NCBI RefSeq assembly: GCF_011927795.1
Contig: NZ_JAATJJ010000001.1
Location: 186,001-250,000 of the forward strand
Origin: Saonia flava
GTDB taxonomy: Bacteria; Bacteroidota; Bacteroidia; Flavobacteriales; Flavobacteriaceae
Length of the DNA stretch: 64,000 nucleotides
Reading direction: 5' to 3'
Each line of letters opens with the position of its first letter. The stretch's first letter is position 1. The notes beneath the pieces were generated by a model. That model searched no databases, had not been told where the DNA came from, and was given only the letters and a program-made list of their open reading frames with translations. A program made the translations under genes and the position numbers. Below are positions 33,250-44,503 of this stretch, piece by piece.

Positions 33250-36027
33250 TTAGAACTTATAGTTTAATGATAGATTAAACAAGGTGCCCAATTGACTAAA
33301 ATGGTATCCATCATAAGTCATTTGAGAATAACGCTGATTGAACGTAATTAAATTTGACTGGTTTTTAATGGCAGCCGCATCATTAATAAGAGCTGTTCCA
33401 GCAGCATTCTCTGCAACAAAGCTCCACTCTGGCAACACGTTAAGCAAGTTGTTCACATTTAAGGAAAGGGTTAGCTTATCCGTTGCATTAAAATTAACGC
33501 CTAAATCAGTAACAATTTTTGGAGTGAACTCTGTTCTTAAGTCAGTGCTCATGCCTTGTTGCTTAAAAGTAGTTTTTCCAAAATAAGTATTGTTCAGTGA
33601 GAACCCAAACTTGTTTATGTCATAATTTGCTCCCAAAATCCATTTGGTTTTTGGCCTAGATGTAAAGAAAAGGGCCTCCTGTGTATCATTTACAACTGAC
33701 TGGCCTGCTTGGGCAACCAAATCTGGATTTTTTACAGCTCCATCTCGCTCGTTTTGAATTGTATAGTTACCAGATAAGTTAAAACCAAGGTTACCTTCAC
33801 CTAATTCAATGTTTTTATATCCAAGAACTACATCAATACCAGATGTTTTAGTGTCTATTGCATTTGAAAAGAAACTTACATCGCTCAGGTTATTATTGGC
33901 CAGAAGAATATCCAGTGGATTATTTACATCTCCACTAGGCCCTATTTCTGTTCCCAAAACTATACGATCTTTTACCGCAATATTATAGTAATCCAAAGTA
34001 TAGCTGAAATTATCATCTATTTTTCCACCAATCCCTACGGTAAAGTTATTGGAGGTCTCAGCATCCAATTGAGGGATACCCAATAATTTTGCTTGAGTGG
34101 ATACATTATTAATTAATCCACCCACCTGTATTCCCTGTCCAGGAACAAAACTATACTGTGCTTTTTGTGTATAAATTTGATGTAGGGTTGGGGCTCTAAA
34201 ACCTGAAGAAATAGACCCTCTTAAGGTAACAGCATCGCTTACTTTATAACGAGAACTAAACTTGTATACAAATGCATTACCAAAATCAGAATAGTTTTCG
34301 GTTCTAATAGTACCGCTCAATAAAAACTCGTCGGACACATCATAATCCAAACTAAAATATCCACCAATATTGTATCTATTAAATTTCCCAGAGTTTTGGG
34401 GAGAAGCCCCTGCAAATGAATCTGCACCACCCCCATCATAAGAAGCTAATTCACCTTCTATGACTTCAAAGGTTTCTGTTCTAAACTCTGCACCAATACC
34501 AATGCTAATTTTATCAGAAAGTATTCTTGAAATATCGATGTTACCCACATTATGTGAAAATTTAGTTCCACCTGGATCAAATGATTGCTGACTATTTTCT
34601 CTATACAATTGAGAGCCTTCTGTTACTTCTCCGTCATCTATAACACCATTTGTATTGGCATCTACCCATGTGGATGGGGAATACACTACGTTTCGGTTAT
34701 GGGAGTCGTTTACTTTGTATGTTTGCAGGTTTCCTCCTGTTGTGAAACTTGCATCAATATTCCAATCATTTATAGTTGATTTGAACCCAACCGTACCATT
34801 GTAATCACTTAACAAGCCTTCAAAAGTAGGAACATACCCATCATAAGAACCATTGGGTCCATTAGGGAAAAAATCCGCTAAATAAGGAAAATCAGCCTCA
34901 GTTCTCCAATATGGGGTTCTGTAATTTGCATAACTGTTAACCGCTTTATAAACGTAGGCTGCATTTGCATACAATGAGGTATTATCGCTTAAATCATGTC
35001 CAAAGTTTACCGAGAACTTGGCGGCAGCAGTTTCCGGGGAACCATTAATATTTCCAGCATCGGGCTTTCTTGATAAAAATTCTTGCACATCTGCAATATC
35101 AGCACCAAAATCTCCAGCTTCACCAGCTGCATCTACTGTACCTGGTCTGTTTGCCAAATTTACTTTGGACAAATCAACAGTATAGTTTACAAAGCCCTTG
35201 TCTTCTCCAATACTGGTACCATTGTTTATACTAATACCAAACATTTCACCATCGCCTTCTGAGGTAATACCCGTCCTAAGTGTTGCGGAGCCTTCGGAAG
35301 GACTGTCTTTTAAAATAATGTTCATTACCCCTGCAATGGCATCAGAACCGTATTGGGCAGATGCCCCATCCCTAAGTATTTCAACTCTTTTAATGGCATC
35401 TGTTGGGATAGCAGAAATATCTGCTCCCGTTTCTCCACGTCCGGGAGAGGTTTGAGTATATAATAAAGCACTTAAATTCTTCCTTTTTCCATTAATAAGA
35501 ATTAATGTTCTACTGGGTCCCATATTTCTAATTTCGTAGGGGTCCAATAGAGAAGTGGCATCATTAACAGGTGTTTGTACTGTATTAAATGAAGGTATTC
35601 TATATTGTAGGGCCTTGTCAAAAGTAGTCTGACCTGTAGCCGTTAATTCCTTTGCAGGCAACACATCCACCGGTAATGGAGTATCGGCATTACTACGTGG
35701 CGCAGTACGCGATCCCACTACAATAAATTCCTCCAATTGAACGCCTTCGGCCAGTGTGGCATTAATTGTGGAACGGCCACCAACTACTTGCTCGCTAGAA
35801 CTATAACCTATATAACTAAAAACCAAGGTAGCATTATCCCCTACATCTATAGTATAGTTACCGTCAAAATCCGTTGTTGTTCCATTGGAAGTTCCTTTTT
35901 CCACAATGTTGACACCAACAAGTGGAACCCCACTATCATCTTTAACAGTACCACTTACCGAGTTCTGGGCGAACATTGGGGAGACACTGAATAGTACAAG
36001 AAATAAAATAAGATAAGTTTTTTTCAT
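33250..36027 (-). CDS. TonB-dependent outer-membrane receptor
   Basis: Starting at the ATG of 36025-36027 gives 925 aa with signal peptide MKKTYLILFLVLFSVSPMFAQ. An earlier in-frame ATG would put ten residues before it. Domain order is a carboxypeptidase regulatory-like domain (about 24-105, VSGTVKDDSGVPLVGVNIVEKG, GNYTIDVGDNATLVFSYIGY), a plug (about 125-245, IPTDAIKRVEILRDGASAQYGSDAIAGVMNI) and a long barrel ending LFNLSLNYKF. The GRGETGADISAIP segment and overall layout resemble receptors for siderophores or plant and algal compounds. No SusD partner lies next to it, so a polysaccharide substrate is less likely. The ligand is unknown. Confidence 0.9.
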   Translation of the reverse strand: MKKTYLILFLVLFSVSPMFAQNSVSGTVKDDSGVPLVGVNIVEKGTSNGTTTDFDGNYTIDVGDNATLVFSYIGYSSSEQVVGGRSTINATLAEGVQLEEFIVVGSRTAPRSNADTPLPVDVLPAKELTATGQTTFDKALQYRIPSFNTVQTPVNDATSLLDPYEIRNMGPSRTLILINGKRKNLSALLYTQTSPGRGETGADISAIPTDAIKRVEILRDGASAQYGSDAIAGVMNIILKDSPSEGSATLRTGITSEGDGEMFGISINNGTSIGEDKGFVNYTVDLSKVNLANRPGTVDAAGEAGDFGADIADVQEFLSRKPDAGNINGSPETAAAKFSVNFGHDLSDNTSLYANAAYVYKAVNSYANYRTPYWRTEADFPYLADFFPNGPNGSYDGYVPTFEGLLSDYNGTVGFKSTINDWNIDASFTTGGNLQTYKVNDSHNRNVVYSPSTWVDANTNGVIDDGEVTEGSQLYRENSQQSFDPGGTKFSHNVGNIDISRILSDKISIGIGAEFRTETFEVIEGELASYDGGGADSFAGASPQNSGKFNRYNIGGYFSLDYDVSDEFLLSGTIRTENYSDFGNAFVYKFSSRYKVSDAVTLRGSISSGFRAPTLHQIYTQKAQYSFVPGQGIQVGGLINNVSTQAKLLGIPQLDAETSNNFTVGIGGKIDDNFSYTLDYYNIAVKDRIVLGTEIGPSGDVNNPLDILLANNNLSDVSFFSNAIDTKTSGIDVVLGYKNIELGEGNLGFNLSGNYTIQNERDGAVKNPDLVAQAGQSVVNDTQEALFFTSRPKTKWILGANYDINKFGFSLNNTYFGKTTFKQQGMSTDLRTEFTPKIVTDLGVNFNATDKLTLSLNVNNLLNVLPEWSFVAENAAGTALINDAAAIKNQSNLITFNQRYSQMTYDGYHFSQLGTLFNLSLNYKF

Positions 36028-36286
36028 AATGTGTAATTTTTGAGTTAAAAAAATCAATGATAGGTAATTATTTCAACAATTCCTTAAAGATTTAGTAAAA
36101 CTTACACAATTTTATTGTTAATTTCCTATAGATTTACAACCATTTATACTACAATTTATATCATAATTTTACTGTTAAATTAACTGTAAATAACACCTCA
36201 ATAGTCATTCTATAAATAATATTATCATCTTAATACACTACAAAATATCTACTTGGTTTATATTTGCACGTTCAAAATATTAAAAC
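36028..36286. other. AT-rich divergent intergenic region between TonB receptor and ychF
   Basis: This 259-bp region must hold both divergent promoters. A clear TATATTTG -7 box for ychF is at 36259-36266. For the receptor I see no box of equal quality. No riboswitch-like hairpin or gene is apparent. Confidence 0.5.
36259..36266 (+). promoter_or_regulatory. -7 box TATATTTG of ychF
   Basis: This is an exact match to TAnnTTTG, 20 bp before the ATG at 36287. No TTTG element is seen at the usual -33 distance. Confidence 0.55.
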
Positions 36287-37381
36287 ATGAAAGCTGGTAT
36301 TGTAGGATTGCCAAATGTGGGGAAATCCACTCTTTTTAATTGCCTTTCCAATGCTAAGGCGCAAAGTGCAAATTTTCCGTTTTGTACGATAGAACCTAAT
36401 ATTGGAGTGGTAAATGTACCAGATGCCAGATTGGAAAAACTGGAAGAGCTGGTAGCCCCAGAAAGGGTAGTGCCCGCAACTGTTGAAATAGTGGATATAG
36501 CTGGTTTAGTAAAGGGAGCCAGTAAGGGGGAAGGTCTTGGAAATCAGTTTCTCGGAAATATTCGTGAAACAGATGCCATTTTACATGTACTACGTTGTTT
36601 TGACAATGATAATATTGTTCATGTGGATGGCTCTGTAGACCCAATTAGGGATAAAGAGACCATAGACATGGAATTACAGCTTAAGGACTTAGAAACGGTC
36701 GAAAAAAAGTTGGATAAAGTAAAACGTGCCGCTAAAACTGGGAATAAAGAAGCCCAAAAAGAGGAAGCAGTTCTTTTAAAATTGAAAGACGGACTTGAAG
36801 CTGGTGTTTCTGTGCGTGCTATTGAGATTGAAAAAGAAGATAGATTGGAGTATGTTAAGCCCCTACAGTTTATAACAGACAAGCCTGTTATGTATGTATG
36901 TAATGTAGATGAAGGTGCTGCGGTGGATGGTAATGAATATGTTGAAAAAGTAAAAGCAACTGTAGCCAATGAAAATGCGGAGGTCGTAGTTTTAGCAGTG
37001 GGTACAGAAGCAGATATTACTGAATTGGAAACCTATGACGAAAGACAAATGTTTTTGGAAGATTTGGGCCTGTCTGAGCCTGGATCTGCCAAGTTGATAC
37101 GTGGCGCCTACAAGTTATTGAATTTAGAAACTTATTTTACAGCTGGAGTTAAGGAGGTTCGTGCTTGGACCATTCCTGTTGGGGCCACAGCTCCCCAAGC
37201 TGCGGGGGTAATCCATACAGATTTTGAAAAAGGATTTATTAGAGCAGAAGTCATTGCCTATGATGATTACGTAATTTATGGTACCGAGGCCAAAGTAAAG
37301 GAAGCTGGTAAAATGCGGGTGGAAGGAAAGGACTATGTAGTTAAGGATGGTGATGTTATGCATTTTAGGTTTAATGTGTAA
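36287..37381 (+). CDS. ychF: Redox-regulated ATPase YchF (Obg-like)
   Basis: This 364-aa P-loop protein is of the OLA1/YchF subfamily. Its G1 motif is GLPNVGKST (7-15) and its G3-like motif is [20 protein letters not shown] (about 69-88). A coiled-coil insertion (about 130-165) and a C-terminal TGS domain ([30 protein letters not shown], about 290-364) follow. It binds ribosomes and prefers ATP. Length and all domains are normal. Confidence 0.96.
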   Translation: MKAGIVGLPNVGKSTLFNCLSNAKAQSANFPFCTIEPNIGVVNVPDARLEKLEELVAPERVVPATVEIVDIAGLVKGASKGEGLGNQFLGNIRETDAILHVLRCFDNDNIVHVDGSVDPIRDKETIDMELQLKDLETVEKKLDKVKRAAKTGNKEAQKEEAVLLKLKDGLEAGVSVRAIEIEKEDRLEYVKPLQFITDKPVMYVCNVDEGAAVDGNEYVEKVKATVANENAEVVVLAVGTEADITELETYDERQMFLEDLGLSEPGSAKLIRGAYKLLNLETYFTAGVKEVRAWTIPVGATAPQAAGVIHTDFEKGFIRAEVIAYDDYVIYGTEAKVKEAGKMRVEGKDYVVKDGDVMHFRFNV

Positions 37382-37415
37382 TCTCTCTATATAGCCTTAG
37401 TTTTATCGAAAACAT

Positions 37416-37446
37416 TTTGTTGACCTTCTAGGTTAATCTATTTTAG
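37416..37446 (+). promoter_or_regulatory. Promoter of the leucine-rich-repeat-like lipoprotein gene
   Basis: TTTG (37416-37419) and TATTTTAG (37439-37446) are separated by 19 nt. This is the classical Bacteroidota layout, with A in place of T at one position of the -7 box. The gene starts 26 bp downstream. Confidence 0.6.
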
Positions 37447-37471
37447 CTGATGAACATCCAAACCAGCTCAA

Positions 37472-38821
37472 ATGAGAAATGTCCTTTTTGCAACAATTAT
37501 CCTTCTTCTATTTTATGGCTGCTCTACCTCAGATTCCCCAGAAGAAGTTGAGAAAATCACTGTCAACCTTCCTACTTTAACAACACTTGCTGTCACCGAT
37601 ATTGAAGAAACATCGGCAACTGTTGGCGGGAACATCTCCAACAACGGAGGGGCAAATGTTTCGGAAAGGGGTGTAGTATGGGCAACAACGCCTAATCCAA
37701 CAGAAAATGATAATAAGCTATTGATTGGTACCGGAACAGGTAATTTCTCATCTACACTTTCTGACCTAGAGGAGAATACTGAATATTTTATAAAGGCATA
37801 TGCTACTAACAGCAAGGGAACAACTTATGGTGAAGAGCAAAGTTTTACAACACTTCAGCCAGAACCTGTACAAAAGATCTATGAAGGAACAATTGACTTG
37901 AACAATCAAGATTTGGTGGAATCTTTTGGAGCAGAAGGATATACTGAAATCACTGGGGATTTAAGAATATTTGGAACAGTCACTGATTTATCCCCATTAA
38001 GTTCCATAGAACTCCTTGGAGGAGATTTAATTGTTTCAAATGCAAGCAATCTTGTATCTGTCAACGGATTGGAAAACTTGGTTTCAACTGGGAATGTAGT
38101 TCAGTTCATTAGTAATGATTTATTAACTGATATTTCGGCATTAGCTGATCTGAGTGTTACTACAGCAATTTTTTTTATTGGAAATGATGCCCTACAAACA
38201 ATTTCAGGGTTTTCCCAAACAAAAAGTTTAAATTCCCTTCTTAGGATTGATAACAATGCTAGTCTTGAGACTATTTCAGGTTTTCACAATTTAGAAATGC
38301 TTGGAACCAATTTGCAAATCACAAACAATCCAGTGCTTACAGATTTAAGCGGATTTTCCAATTTAACGAGTCTTAGTGGTGGACAAGCGGAGCTATGGTT
38401 AAACAATAATGATTCTCTGACTGACATTACTCCCTTAAGTTCTCTTGAGATGGCTAACGGTATTGTTATAAGTGGAAATGCTATGCTAAAGGAGATTAAT
38501 ATATTTAATCTATTAAGCAGTTTGAAATTTGTTGAAATAACCAATAATAGAGAATTGACTTCAATTCAAGGATTTGATTCTTTAACCAATTTAGATTGGC
38601 AAATACAAATCGATTCTAATATTCTCTTGACATCAATCACTGCTTTTAGTAATTTGACCTCCGTGGGTGAAAGGTTTCAAATCAGGAATAATTCTGTTTT
38701 GGATGATTTTTGTATTTTCAATAATTTAATTATCAATGGCTTTTCTGAGTCTTTTATAGTTTCCTCTAATTTATACAATCCGACTTTACAAGATATGATT
38801 GATGGGAATTGTAAATTATAG
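37472..38821 (+). CDS. Lipoprotein with a fibronectin-like domain and irregular leucine-rich repeats
   Basis: This 449-aa protein has a lipobox (LFYGCS, Cys about 16). A fibronectin type III-like domain (about 36-125: TLAVTDIEETSATVGGNISNNGGANVSERGVVW, LSDLEENTEYFIKAYATNSKGTTYGEEQSF) is followed by about ten irregular repeats of the form SLxxIxGFxNLxxLxxxLxIxNNxxLTDLSGF (about 150-440), as in receptor L-like or LRR domains of Bacteroidota. It is likely surface-exposed and could bind glycans or proteins. The function is not known. Confidence 0.83.
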   Translation: MRNVLFATIILLLFYGCSTSDSPEEVEKITVNLPTLTTLAVTDIEETSATVGGNISNNGGANVSERGVVWATTPNPTENDNKLLIGTGTGNFSSTLSDLEENTEYFIKAYATNSKGTTYGEEQSFTTLQPEPVQKIYEGTIDLNNQDLVESFGAEGYTEITGDLRIFGTVTDLSPLSSIELLGGDLIVSNASNLVSVNGLENLVSTGNVVQFISNDLLTDISALADLSVTTAIFFIGNDALQTISGFSQTKSLNSLLRIDNNASLETISGFHNLEMLGTNLQITNNPVLTDLSGFSNLTSLSGGQAELWLNNNDSLTDITPLSSLEMANGIVISGNAMLKEINIFNLLSSLKFVEITNNRELTSIQGFDSLTNLDWQIQIDSNILLTSITAFSNLTSVGERFQIRNNSVLDDFCIFNNLIINGFSESFIVSSNLYNPTLQDMIDGNCKL

Positions 38822-38903
38822 TATGTTTTAGATTTAATGTTTAAACCTTTATTGAACATCGTAATTTAACTTCAATTGAAATAACCCTTACGTATTTCGC
38901 TAC

Positions 38904-38911
38904 TACTTTAG
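38904..38911 (+). promoter_or_regulatory. Possible -7 box TACTTTAG of the DMT transporter gene
   Basis: The same octamer as at 17439 lies directly before the ATG at 38916. The short distance implies an almost leaderless mRNA, or that the match is fortuitous. Confidence 0.3.
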
Positions 38912-38915
38912 TGGT

Positions 38916-39821
38916 ATGATTAAGAATTCATCCGTCTCATTAGGAGTGATTTTTGCCATTCTTGGTGTGGTCTTGTTTTCTGCCAAGGCCATTATGGTGA
39001 AATTAGCCTATAGATATGGTATAGACACGGTAACATTACTTTTTTTTAGAATGATGTTTGCCCTTCCCTTTTATATTGCTATTGCTTTTTGGAAAAAACC
39101 ACTGTACCCAAAGGAAATAAAGACCAAGGATTATCTCTGGATTGCTTTTTTTGGTTTTGTAGGGTATTACTTGGCCAGTTTGTTCGATTTTGAAGGCTTA
39201 CAGTTTATAAAAGCAGGATTGGAACGTATTATTTTGTTCATCTATCCAACATTGGTAGTCCTTTTATCATGGTTATTTTTTAAAAAGAAAATTACCAAGA
39301 TACAGGCCACTGCTATATGTATTACGTATTTTGGCGTCCTAGCGGTCTTCTGGAACGAAATTGGATTAACAGGAGATGCTGTTCTTTGGGGTGGTTTTTT
39401 AATTTTCCTTAGCGCTCTTACTTATGCTTTGTACCTAGTAGGTAGTGGATGGTTAATACCAAAGTTTGGGTCAGTTAGTTTTACGGCCTATGCCATGATT
39501 GCATCTACAATTTATGTAGCGATAAATTACTTTTTGAGTGCGGATTGCTCTATTTTGTTCACATACCCCACAGAAGTATATCTTTTGGGACTGGCCATGG
39601 CCATCTTTTCGACTTTAATACCCTCTTTTTTGGTGTCGGAAGCAATAGGTAGGTTAGGTGCTTCAACCTTTTCAATCTTTGGTAGTTTGGGTCCCATTTC
39701 CACAATTATCCTGGCTTATTTTTTCTTAGATGAGACAATTACCAGTGTGCAAGTTATAGGAATGCTCATTGTAATTTTGGGCGTTGCCTTGGTCACAAGG
39801 GTAAAACAGTCCCAAAAATAG
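38916..39821 (+). CDS. DMT-family (EamA) transporter
   Basis: This 301-aa protein has ten hydrophobic helices arranged as two EamA repeats (about 10-140 and 155-295). It begins LGVIFAILGVVLFSAKAIMVKLAYRYG and ends with VIGMLIVILGVALVTRV. Members export or import amino acids, nucleobases and other small metabolites. The substrate is unknown. It is a single gene. Confidence 0.9.
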   Translation: MIKNSSVSLGVIFAILGVVLFSAKAIMVKLAYRYGIDTVTLLFFRMMFALPFYIAIAFWKKPLYPKEIKTKDYLWIAFFGFVGYYLASLFDFEGLQFIKAGLERIILFIYPTLVVLLSWLFFKKKITKIQATAICITYFGVLAVFWNEIGLTGDAVLWGGFLIFLSALTYALYLVGSGWLIPKFGSVSFTAYAMIASTIYVAINYFLSADCSILFTYPTEVYLLGLAMAIFSTLIPSFLVSEAIGRLGASTFSIFGSLGPISTIILAYFFLDETITSVQVIGMLIVILGVALVTRVKQSQK

Positions 39822-39895
39822 CCTATCAACAAAAAATAGTCTTTGATTGTTAATTACTTTAAGGGTTAGGGGTTTTATCTTTTTATTACACTTCC

Positions 39896-39903
39896 TATAT
39901 TAG
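39896..39903 (+). promoter_or_regulatory. Possible -7 box TATATTAG of parE
   Basis: This TAnnTTAG variant lies 25 bp before the parE start. Only the -7 element is recognisable. Confidence 0.35.
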
Positions 39904-39928
39904 CAGACCTACATAGCAAAACTATTTA

Positions 39929-41791
39929 ATGGCAGAAAACACACAATATACCGAAGACAATATACGCTCGTTGGACTGGAAAGAGCATATACGCATGCGT
40001 CCTGGAATGTATATTGGAAAGTTGGGGGATGGTTCTTCGGCGGATGACGGTATCTATATTCTCTTAAAAGAGGTCATTGATAACTGTATAGATGAGTTTG
40101 TTATGGGTGCGGGTAAGACCATTGACATAAGCATCAAGGATAATGTTGTACATGTTAGGGATTATGGGCGTGGTATTCCTTTGGGAAAAGTAGTGGATGT
40201 TGTTTCAAAAATGAACACGGGTGGAAAGTATGATTCCCGTGCCTTTAAAAAATCGGTTGGTTTAAATGGAGTAGGGACAAAGGCCGTAAATGCACTTTCT
40301 ACATTTTTTAAGGTTGAATCCAGTAGAGAGAACCAGATAAAGACTGCTGAATTTCATCAAGGTAACTTGGTAGTGGAAGAAGGTCCCATGGAATCCACTA
40401 AAAGAAAAGGAACTAAAGTTTCTTTTACTCCAGATGAAATAATCTTTAAAAAATACAAGTATAGAAATGAGTATGTAGAACGCATGCTTAAAAACTATGT
40501 GTACCTAAACCCTGGGTTGACAATTGTTTTTAATGGTGAAAAATTTCACTCAGAAAATGGTCTAAGGGATTTGTTGGAAGACAACAATAATATAGAGGAT
40601 ATGCTTTATCCTATAATTCACTTACGTGGAGATGATATTGAGGTAGCCCTTACACATAGCAAAACCCAGTATAGTGAAGAGTATCATTCTTTTGTGAATG
40701 GGCAGCATACTACGCAGGGAGGGACCCATTTAACCGCTTTTAGAGAAGCACTGGTTAGGACCATCCGCGATTTCTATGGAAAAAATTATGACCCATCAGA
40801 CATAAGAAAATCAATTATTTCTGCCATATCCATTAAGGTGATGGAACCTGTTTTTGAAAGTCAGACCAAAACAAAGTTGGGCTCTACGGACATGGGAGGG
40901 GATTTACCTACGGTAAGAACCTATATCAATGATTTTGTTGGAAAATATCTGGATAATTTTCTTCATAAAAACCCTGAAACTGCTGAAAAAATCCAGCGTA
41001 AAATTGTCCAAGCGGAAAAAGAGCGCAAAGAATTATCAGGTATTAGAAAACTGGCAAGGGATAGGGCAAAAAAGGCCAGCTTGCACAATAAAAAGTTACG
41101 GGATTGTAGGGTACATCTTGGGGATTTAAAAAAGGACAGACGTTTGGAGAGTACCTTGTTTATTACAGAGGGAGATTCGGCATCGGGTTCTATTACCAAA
41201 TCTAGGGATGTAAACACACAGGCAGTTTTTAGCCTTAGAGGAAAGCCTTTGAATTCTTATGGTATGTCCAAGAAGATTGTGTACGAGAATGAAGAGTTTA
41301 ATCTGTTACAGGCAGCATTGAACATTGAAGAATCCATGGAGGATCTAAGGTATAACAATATTGTAATTGCCACGGATGCGGATGTAGATGGCATGCACAT
41401 ACGATTATTACTAATCACCTTTTTCTTACAATTTTTTCCAGAATTGATAAAGGAGAATCATTTGTATATTTTACAAACCCCCTTATTTAGGGTTCGTAAT
41501 AAAAAGGAAACAATATATTGCTATAGTGATGAGGAACGGAGGGCAGCAATAGATAAATTGACGGGAAAACCTGAGATTACCCGATTTAAGGGGTTAGGAG
41601 AAATTTCTCCGGATGAATTTCAACATTTTATAGGGGATGATATTAGATTAGAGCCGGTGATGTTGGATAAGGCCATGTCCATTGAAGACCTCTTAGCATT
41701 TTATATGGGCAAGAATACGCCAGACCGCCAAAAGTTTATTATAAATAATCTTAAGGTGGAACTAGATTTAGTTGAAGAAAACCAATTGTAA
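39929..41791 (+). CDS. parE: DNA topoisomerase IV subunit B
   Basis: This 620-aa type IIA topoisomerase ATPase subunit has GHKL motifs [10 protein letters not shown] (about 48-57), DYGRGIPLG (about 77-85) and [14 protein letters not shown] (about 111-124), the TOPRIM acidic residues in EGDSASG (about 414-420) and DADVDGMHI. The C-terminal [11 protein letters not shown] box is present. Its immediate neighbour parC identifies the pair as topoisomerase IV rather than gyrase. It separates linked chromosomes at the end of replication. Confidence 0.93.
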   Translation: MAENTQYTEDNIRSLDWKEHIRMRPGMYIGKLGDGSSADDGIYILLKEVIDNCIDEFVMGAGKTIDISIKDNVVHVRDYGRGIPLGKVVDVVSKMNTGGKYDSRAFKKSVGLNGVGTKAVNALSTFFKVESSRENQIKTAEFHQGNLVVEEGPMESTKRKGTKVSFTPDEIIFKKYKYRNEYVERMLKNYVYLNPGLTIVFNGEKFHSENGLRDLLEDNNNIEDMLYPIIHLRGDDIEVALTHSKTQYSEEYHSFVNGQHTTQGGTHLTAFREALVRTIRDFYGKNYDPSDIRKSIISAISIKVMEPVFESQTKTKLGSTDMGGDLPTVRTYINDFVGKYLDNFLHKNPETAEKIQRKIVQAEKERKELSGIRKLARDRAKKASLHNKKLRDCRVHLGDLKKDRRLESTLFITEGDSASGSITKSRDVNTQAVFSLRGKPLNSYGMSKKIVYENEEFNLLQAALNIEESMEDLRYNNIVIATDADVDGMHIRLLLITFFLQFFPELIKENHLYILQTPLFRVRNKKETIYCYSDEERRAAIDKLTGKPEITRFKGLGEISPDEFQHFIGDDIRLEPVMLDKAMSIEDLLAFYMGKNTPDRQKFIINNLKVELDLVEENQL

Positions 41792-41814
41792 ACAAAATAC
41801 CTGCATCTTTCTTT

Positions 41815-44448
41815 ATGGAAGAAAATGAAGAGTTGAACGAAGCACATAATGATAATCAGATAGATTCTCAGGACACCCTTACAAAGGTAACTGGAATGTA
41901 TAAAGATTGGTTTTTAGATTATGCTTCCTATGTTATTTTAGAAAGAGCTGTACCGGCCATTGAGGATGGCTTTAAACCAGTGCAAAGAAGAATAATGCAC
42001 TCGCTTAAAGAGCTAGATGATGGTAGGTATAATAAAGTAGCCAATGTAGTTGGGCATACCATGCAATACCACCCCCATGGTGATGCCAGTATTGCCGATG
42101 CAATGGTCCAAATAGGCCAAAAAGATTTGTTAATAGATACCCAAGGAAACTGGGGAAATATATTAACGGGTGATAGGGCTGCAGCATCCAGATATATAGA
42201 AGCAAGGCTGTCTAAATTTGCTTTGGAAGTAATTTTTAGCCCAAAAATCACGGAATGGCAAATGTCCTATGATGGTAGGAAAAAGGAGCCCGTTAATCTC
42301 CCTGTGAAATTTCCACTTTTATTGGCCCAGGGAGCAGAAGGAATTGCCGTTGGTCTTTCTACCAAGATATTGCCGCATAATTTTAATGAACTTATTGATG
42401 CCTCTGTAAAACACTTAAAGGGACAGCGCTTTACCATATATCCAGATTTTCCAACTTCGGGAATTATTGATGTCAGTAATTATAATGATGGTCTCCGTGG
42501 GGGGAAAATAAGAGTGCGTGCCAAGATATCCCAAATGGATAAAAATACGTTGGTCATCAATGAAATTCCCTATGGTACCAATACATCCTCCCTTATAGAT
42601 TCCATTCTTAAGGCAAATGACAAAGGAAAGATAAAAGTCAAGAAAATTGAGGACAATACAGCTGCCGAAGTAGAAATTTTGGTGCATATTCCTCCAGGCA
42701 TATCTCCTGATAAAACAATTGACGCTCTATATGCCTTTACCGCCTGTGAGTCCTCCATATCTCCTTTGGGCTGTGTTATTGAAGATAACAAACCTTTGTT
42801 TATTGGAGTAACAGAAATGCTAAAGCGTTCTACGGACAATACGGTAGACCTTCTTAAAGCGGAGTTGGAAATTCAGCTTGGAGAATTAGAGGAACAATGG
42901 CATTTTGCATCTTTGGAGCGTATTTTTATAGAAAAGAGAATCTATCGTGATATTGAAGAAGAAGAAACTTGGGAAGGGGTTATCAGTGCAATAGATAAAG
43001 GTTTAAAACCCCACATAGAACATTTAAAAAGACCGGTTACGGAGGAGGATATTACTCGCTTAACGGAAATCAGAATAAAAAGAATTTCCAAATTTGATTT
43101 GGACAAAGCGCAGCAACATCTTGATAATCTGGAAGAAAGAATTGCAGAGACAAAACATCATTTGGCCAATTTGGTAGAGTTTGCTATCAATTATTTTAAA
43201 GAATTAAAGAAGAAATACGGAAAAGGAAGGGAGCGCAAGTCAGAGATTCGGATTTTTGATGATATAGAGGCAACAAAAGTGGTCATTAGAAATACAAAAC
43301 TTTATGTAAATAGAGATGAAGGTTTTGTTGGAACATCATTGCGAAGGGATGAATATGTAACAGATTGCAGTGATATAGACGATATCATTGTCTTTACAAA
43401 GGAAGGCAAGATGATGGTTACCAAAGTGGATGCCAAGACATTTATTGGTAAGAACATTATCCATGTTGCCGTGTTTAAAAAGAAAGACAGCCGTACTGTA
43501 TATAATATGGTCTATAAAGATGGTAGGGGAGGTCCCAGTTACATAAAAAGATTTACGGTTACCTCTGTTACAAGAGATAAATTATACGATTTAACTACTG
43601 GGAAAGCCAGCTCAGATATACTTTATTTCACCGCTAATCCCAATGGAGAAGCGGAAGTTATAACTGTTTTATTGCGACAGGCCGGCAGTATTAAAAAGTT
43701 AAAATGGGATTTGGATTTTTCTGATGTTCTCATAAAGGGCAGAGCCTCTAAGGGCAATATTGTCACTAAATACACTGTTAAACGAATTGAGTTCAAAGAA
43801 CAAGGGGTATCAACCTTAAAACCACGTAAAATATGGTTCGATGATGTTGTTAGACGGTTAAATGTAGATGGTAGAGGAGAGCTTTTGGGTGAATTTAAAG
43901 GAGATGATCTGTTATTGATTGTTACCCAAAAAGGAGTGGTCAAGACCATTTTGCCCGATTTAACGACCCATTTTGATGAAGATATGATTGTTTTAGAAAA
44001 ATGGAAGCCCAACAAACCACTTTCCGCTATCCACTATGATGGTGAAAAGGACAAATATTACGTAAAAAGATTCTTGGTTGAAAATGAGCAAAGAGAAGAA
44101 CAGTTTATTTCTGATCATCCAAAATCATTTTTAGAACTTATTTCTACGGATTGGCGACCCGTTGCGGAAATAGAATTTGTAAAGCCAAGAGGAAAGGAAG
44201 CAAAACCAAATCAAACTGTGGATTTGGAAAATTTTATTTCTATAAAAGGAATAAAGGCATTGGGCAATCAATTAACAACAGACAAAGTGAGGAACATTAA
44301 TGCATTGGAACCCTTGCCATATCAAGAGCCCAAAGAAAGTAGCCCAGAAGAAATGGAAGTGGTGGACGAAGAAGATGTAGAGCCTACAAAAAAAGATACC
44401 AAGGACAGTCAACAAAATGGGAGTTCCGATCAGCATACCTTATTTTAG
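41815..44448 (+). CDS. parC: DNA topoisomerase IV subunit A
   Basis: This 877-aa breakage-reunion subunit starts 23 bp after parE. The N-terminal part holds the active-site Tyr within AAASRYIEARLS (about 121-132) and the QRRIMHSL and GDASIADAMVQIGQ segments. A coiled coil (about 415-470) and a C-terminal beta-pinwheel (about 500-800) follow, then a long acidic tail rich in Glu and Asp (VVDEEDVEPTKKDTKDSQQ). The tail is typical of Bacteroidota ParC as I recall, and its role is unclear. Together with ParE it decatenates DNA. Confidence 0.93.
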   Translation: MEENEELNEAHNDNQIDSQDTLTKVTGMYKDWFLDYASYVILERAVPAIEDGFKPVQRRIMHSLKELDDGRYNKVANVVGHTMQYHPHGDASIADAMVQIGQKDLLIDTQGNWGNILTGDRAAASRYIEARLSKFALEVIFSPKITEWQMSYDGRKKEPVNLPVKFPLLLAQGAEGIAVGLSTKILPHNFNELIDASVKHLKGQRFTIYPDFPTSGIIDVSNYNDGLRGGKIRVRAKISQMDKNTLVINEIPYGTNTSSLIDSILKANDKGKIKVKKIEDNTAAEVEILVHIPPGISPDKTIDALYAFTACESSISPLGCVIEDNKPLFIGVTEMLKRSTDNTVDLLKAELEIQLGELEEQWHFASLERIFIEKRIYRDIEEEETWEGVISAIDKGLKPHIEHLKRPVTEEDITRLTEIRIKRISKFDLDKAQQHLDNLEERIAETKHHLANLVEFAINYFKELKKKYGKGRERKSEIRIFDDIEATKVVIRNTKLYVNRDEGFVGTSLRRDEYVTDCSDIDDIIVFTKEGKMMVTKVDAKTFIGKNIIHVAVFKKKDSRTVYNMVYKDGRGGPSYIKRFTVTSVTRDKLYDLTTGKASSDILYFTANPNGEAEVITVLLRQAGSIKKLKWDLDFSDVLIKGRASKGNIVTKYTVKRIEFKEQGVSTLKPRKIWFDDVVRRLNVDGRGELLGEFKGDDLLLIVTQKGVVKTILPDLTTHFDEDMIVLEKWKPNKPLSAIHYDGEKDKYYVKRFLVENEQREEQFISDHPKSFLELISTDWRPVAEIEFVKPRGKEAKPNQTVDLENFISIKGIKALGNQLTTDKVRNINALEPLPYQEPKESSPEEMEVVDEEDVEPTKKDTKDSQQNGSSDQHTLF

Positions 44449-44503
44449 TATAAACCTTGTCTATTTTAGTATTATTTATGGAAAAAGACCTTCTCTTTAG
44501 TAG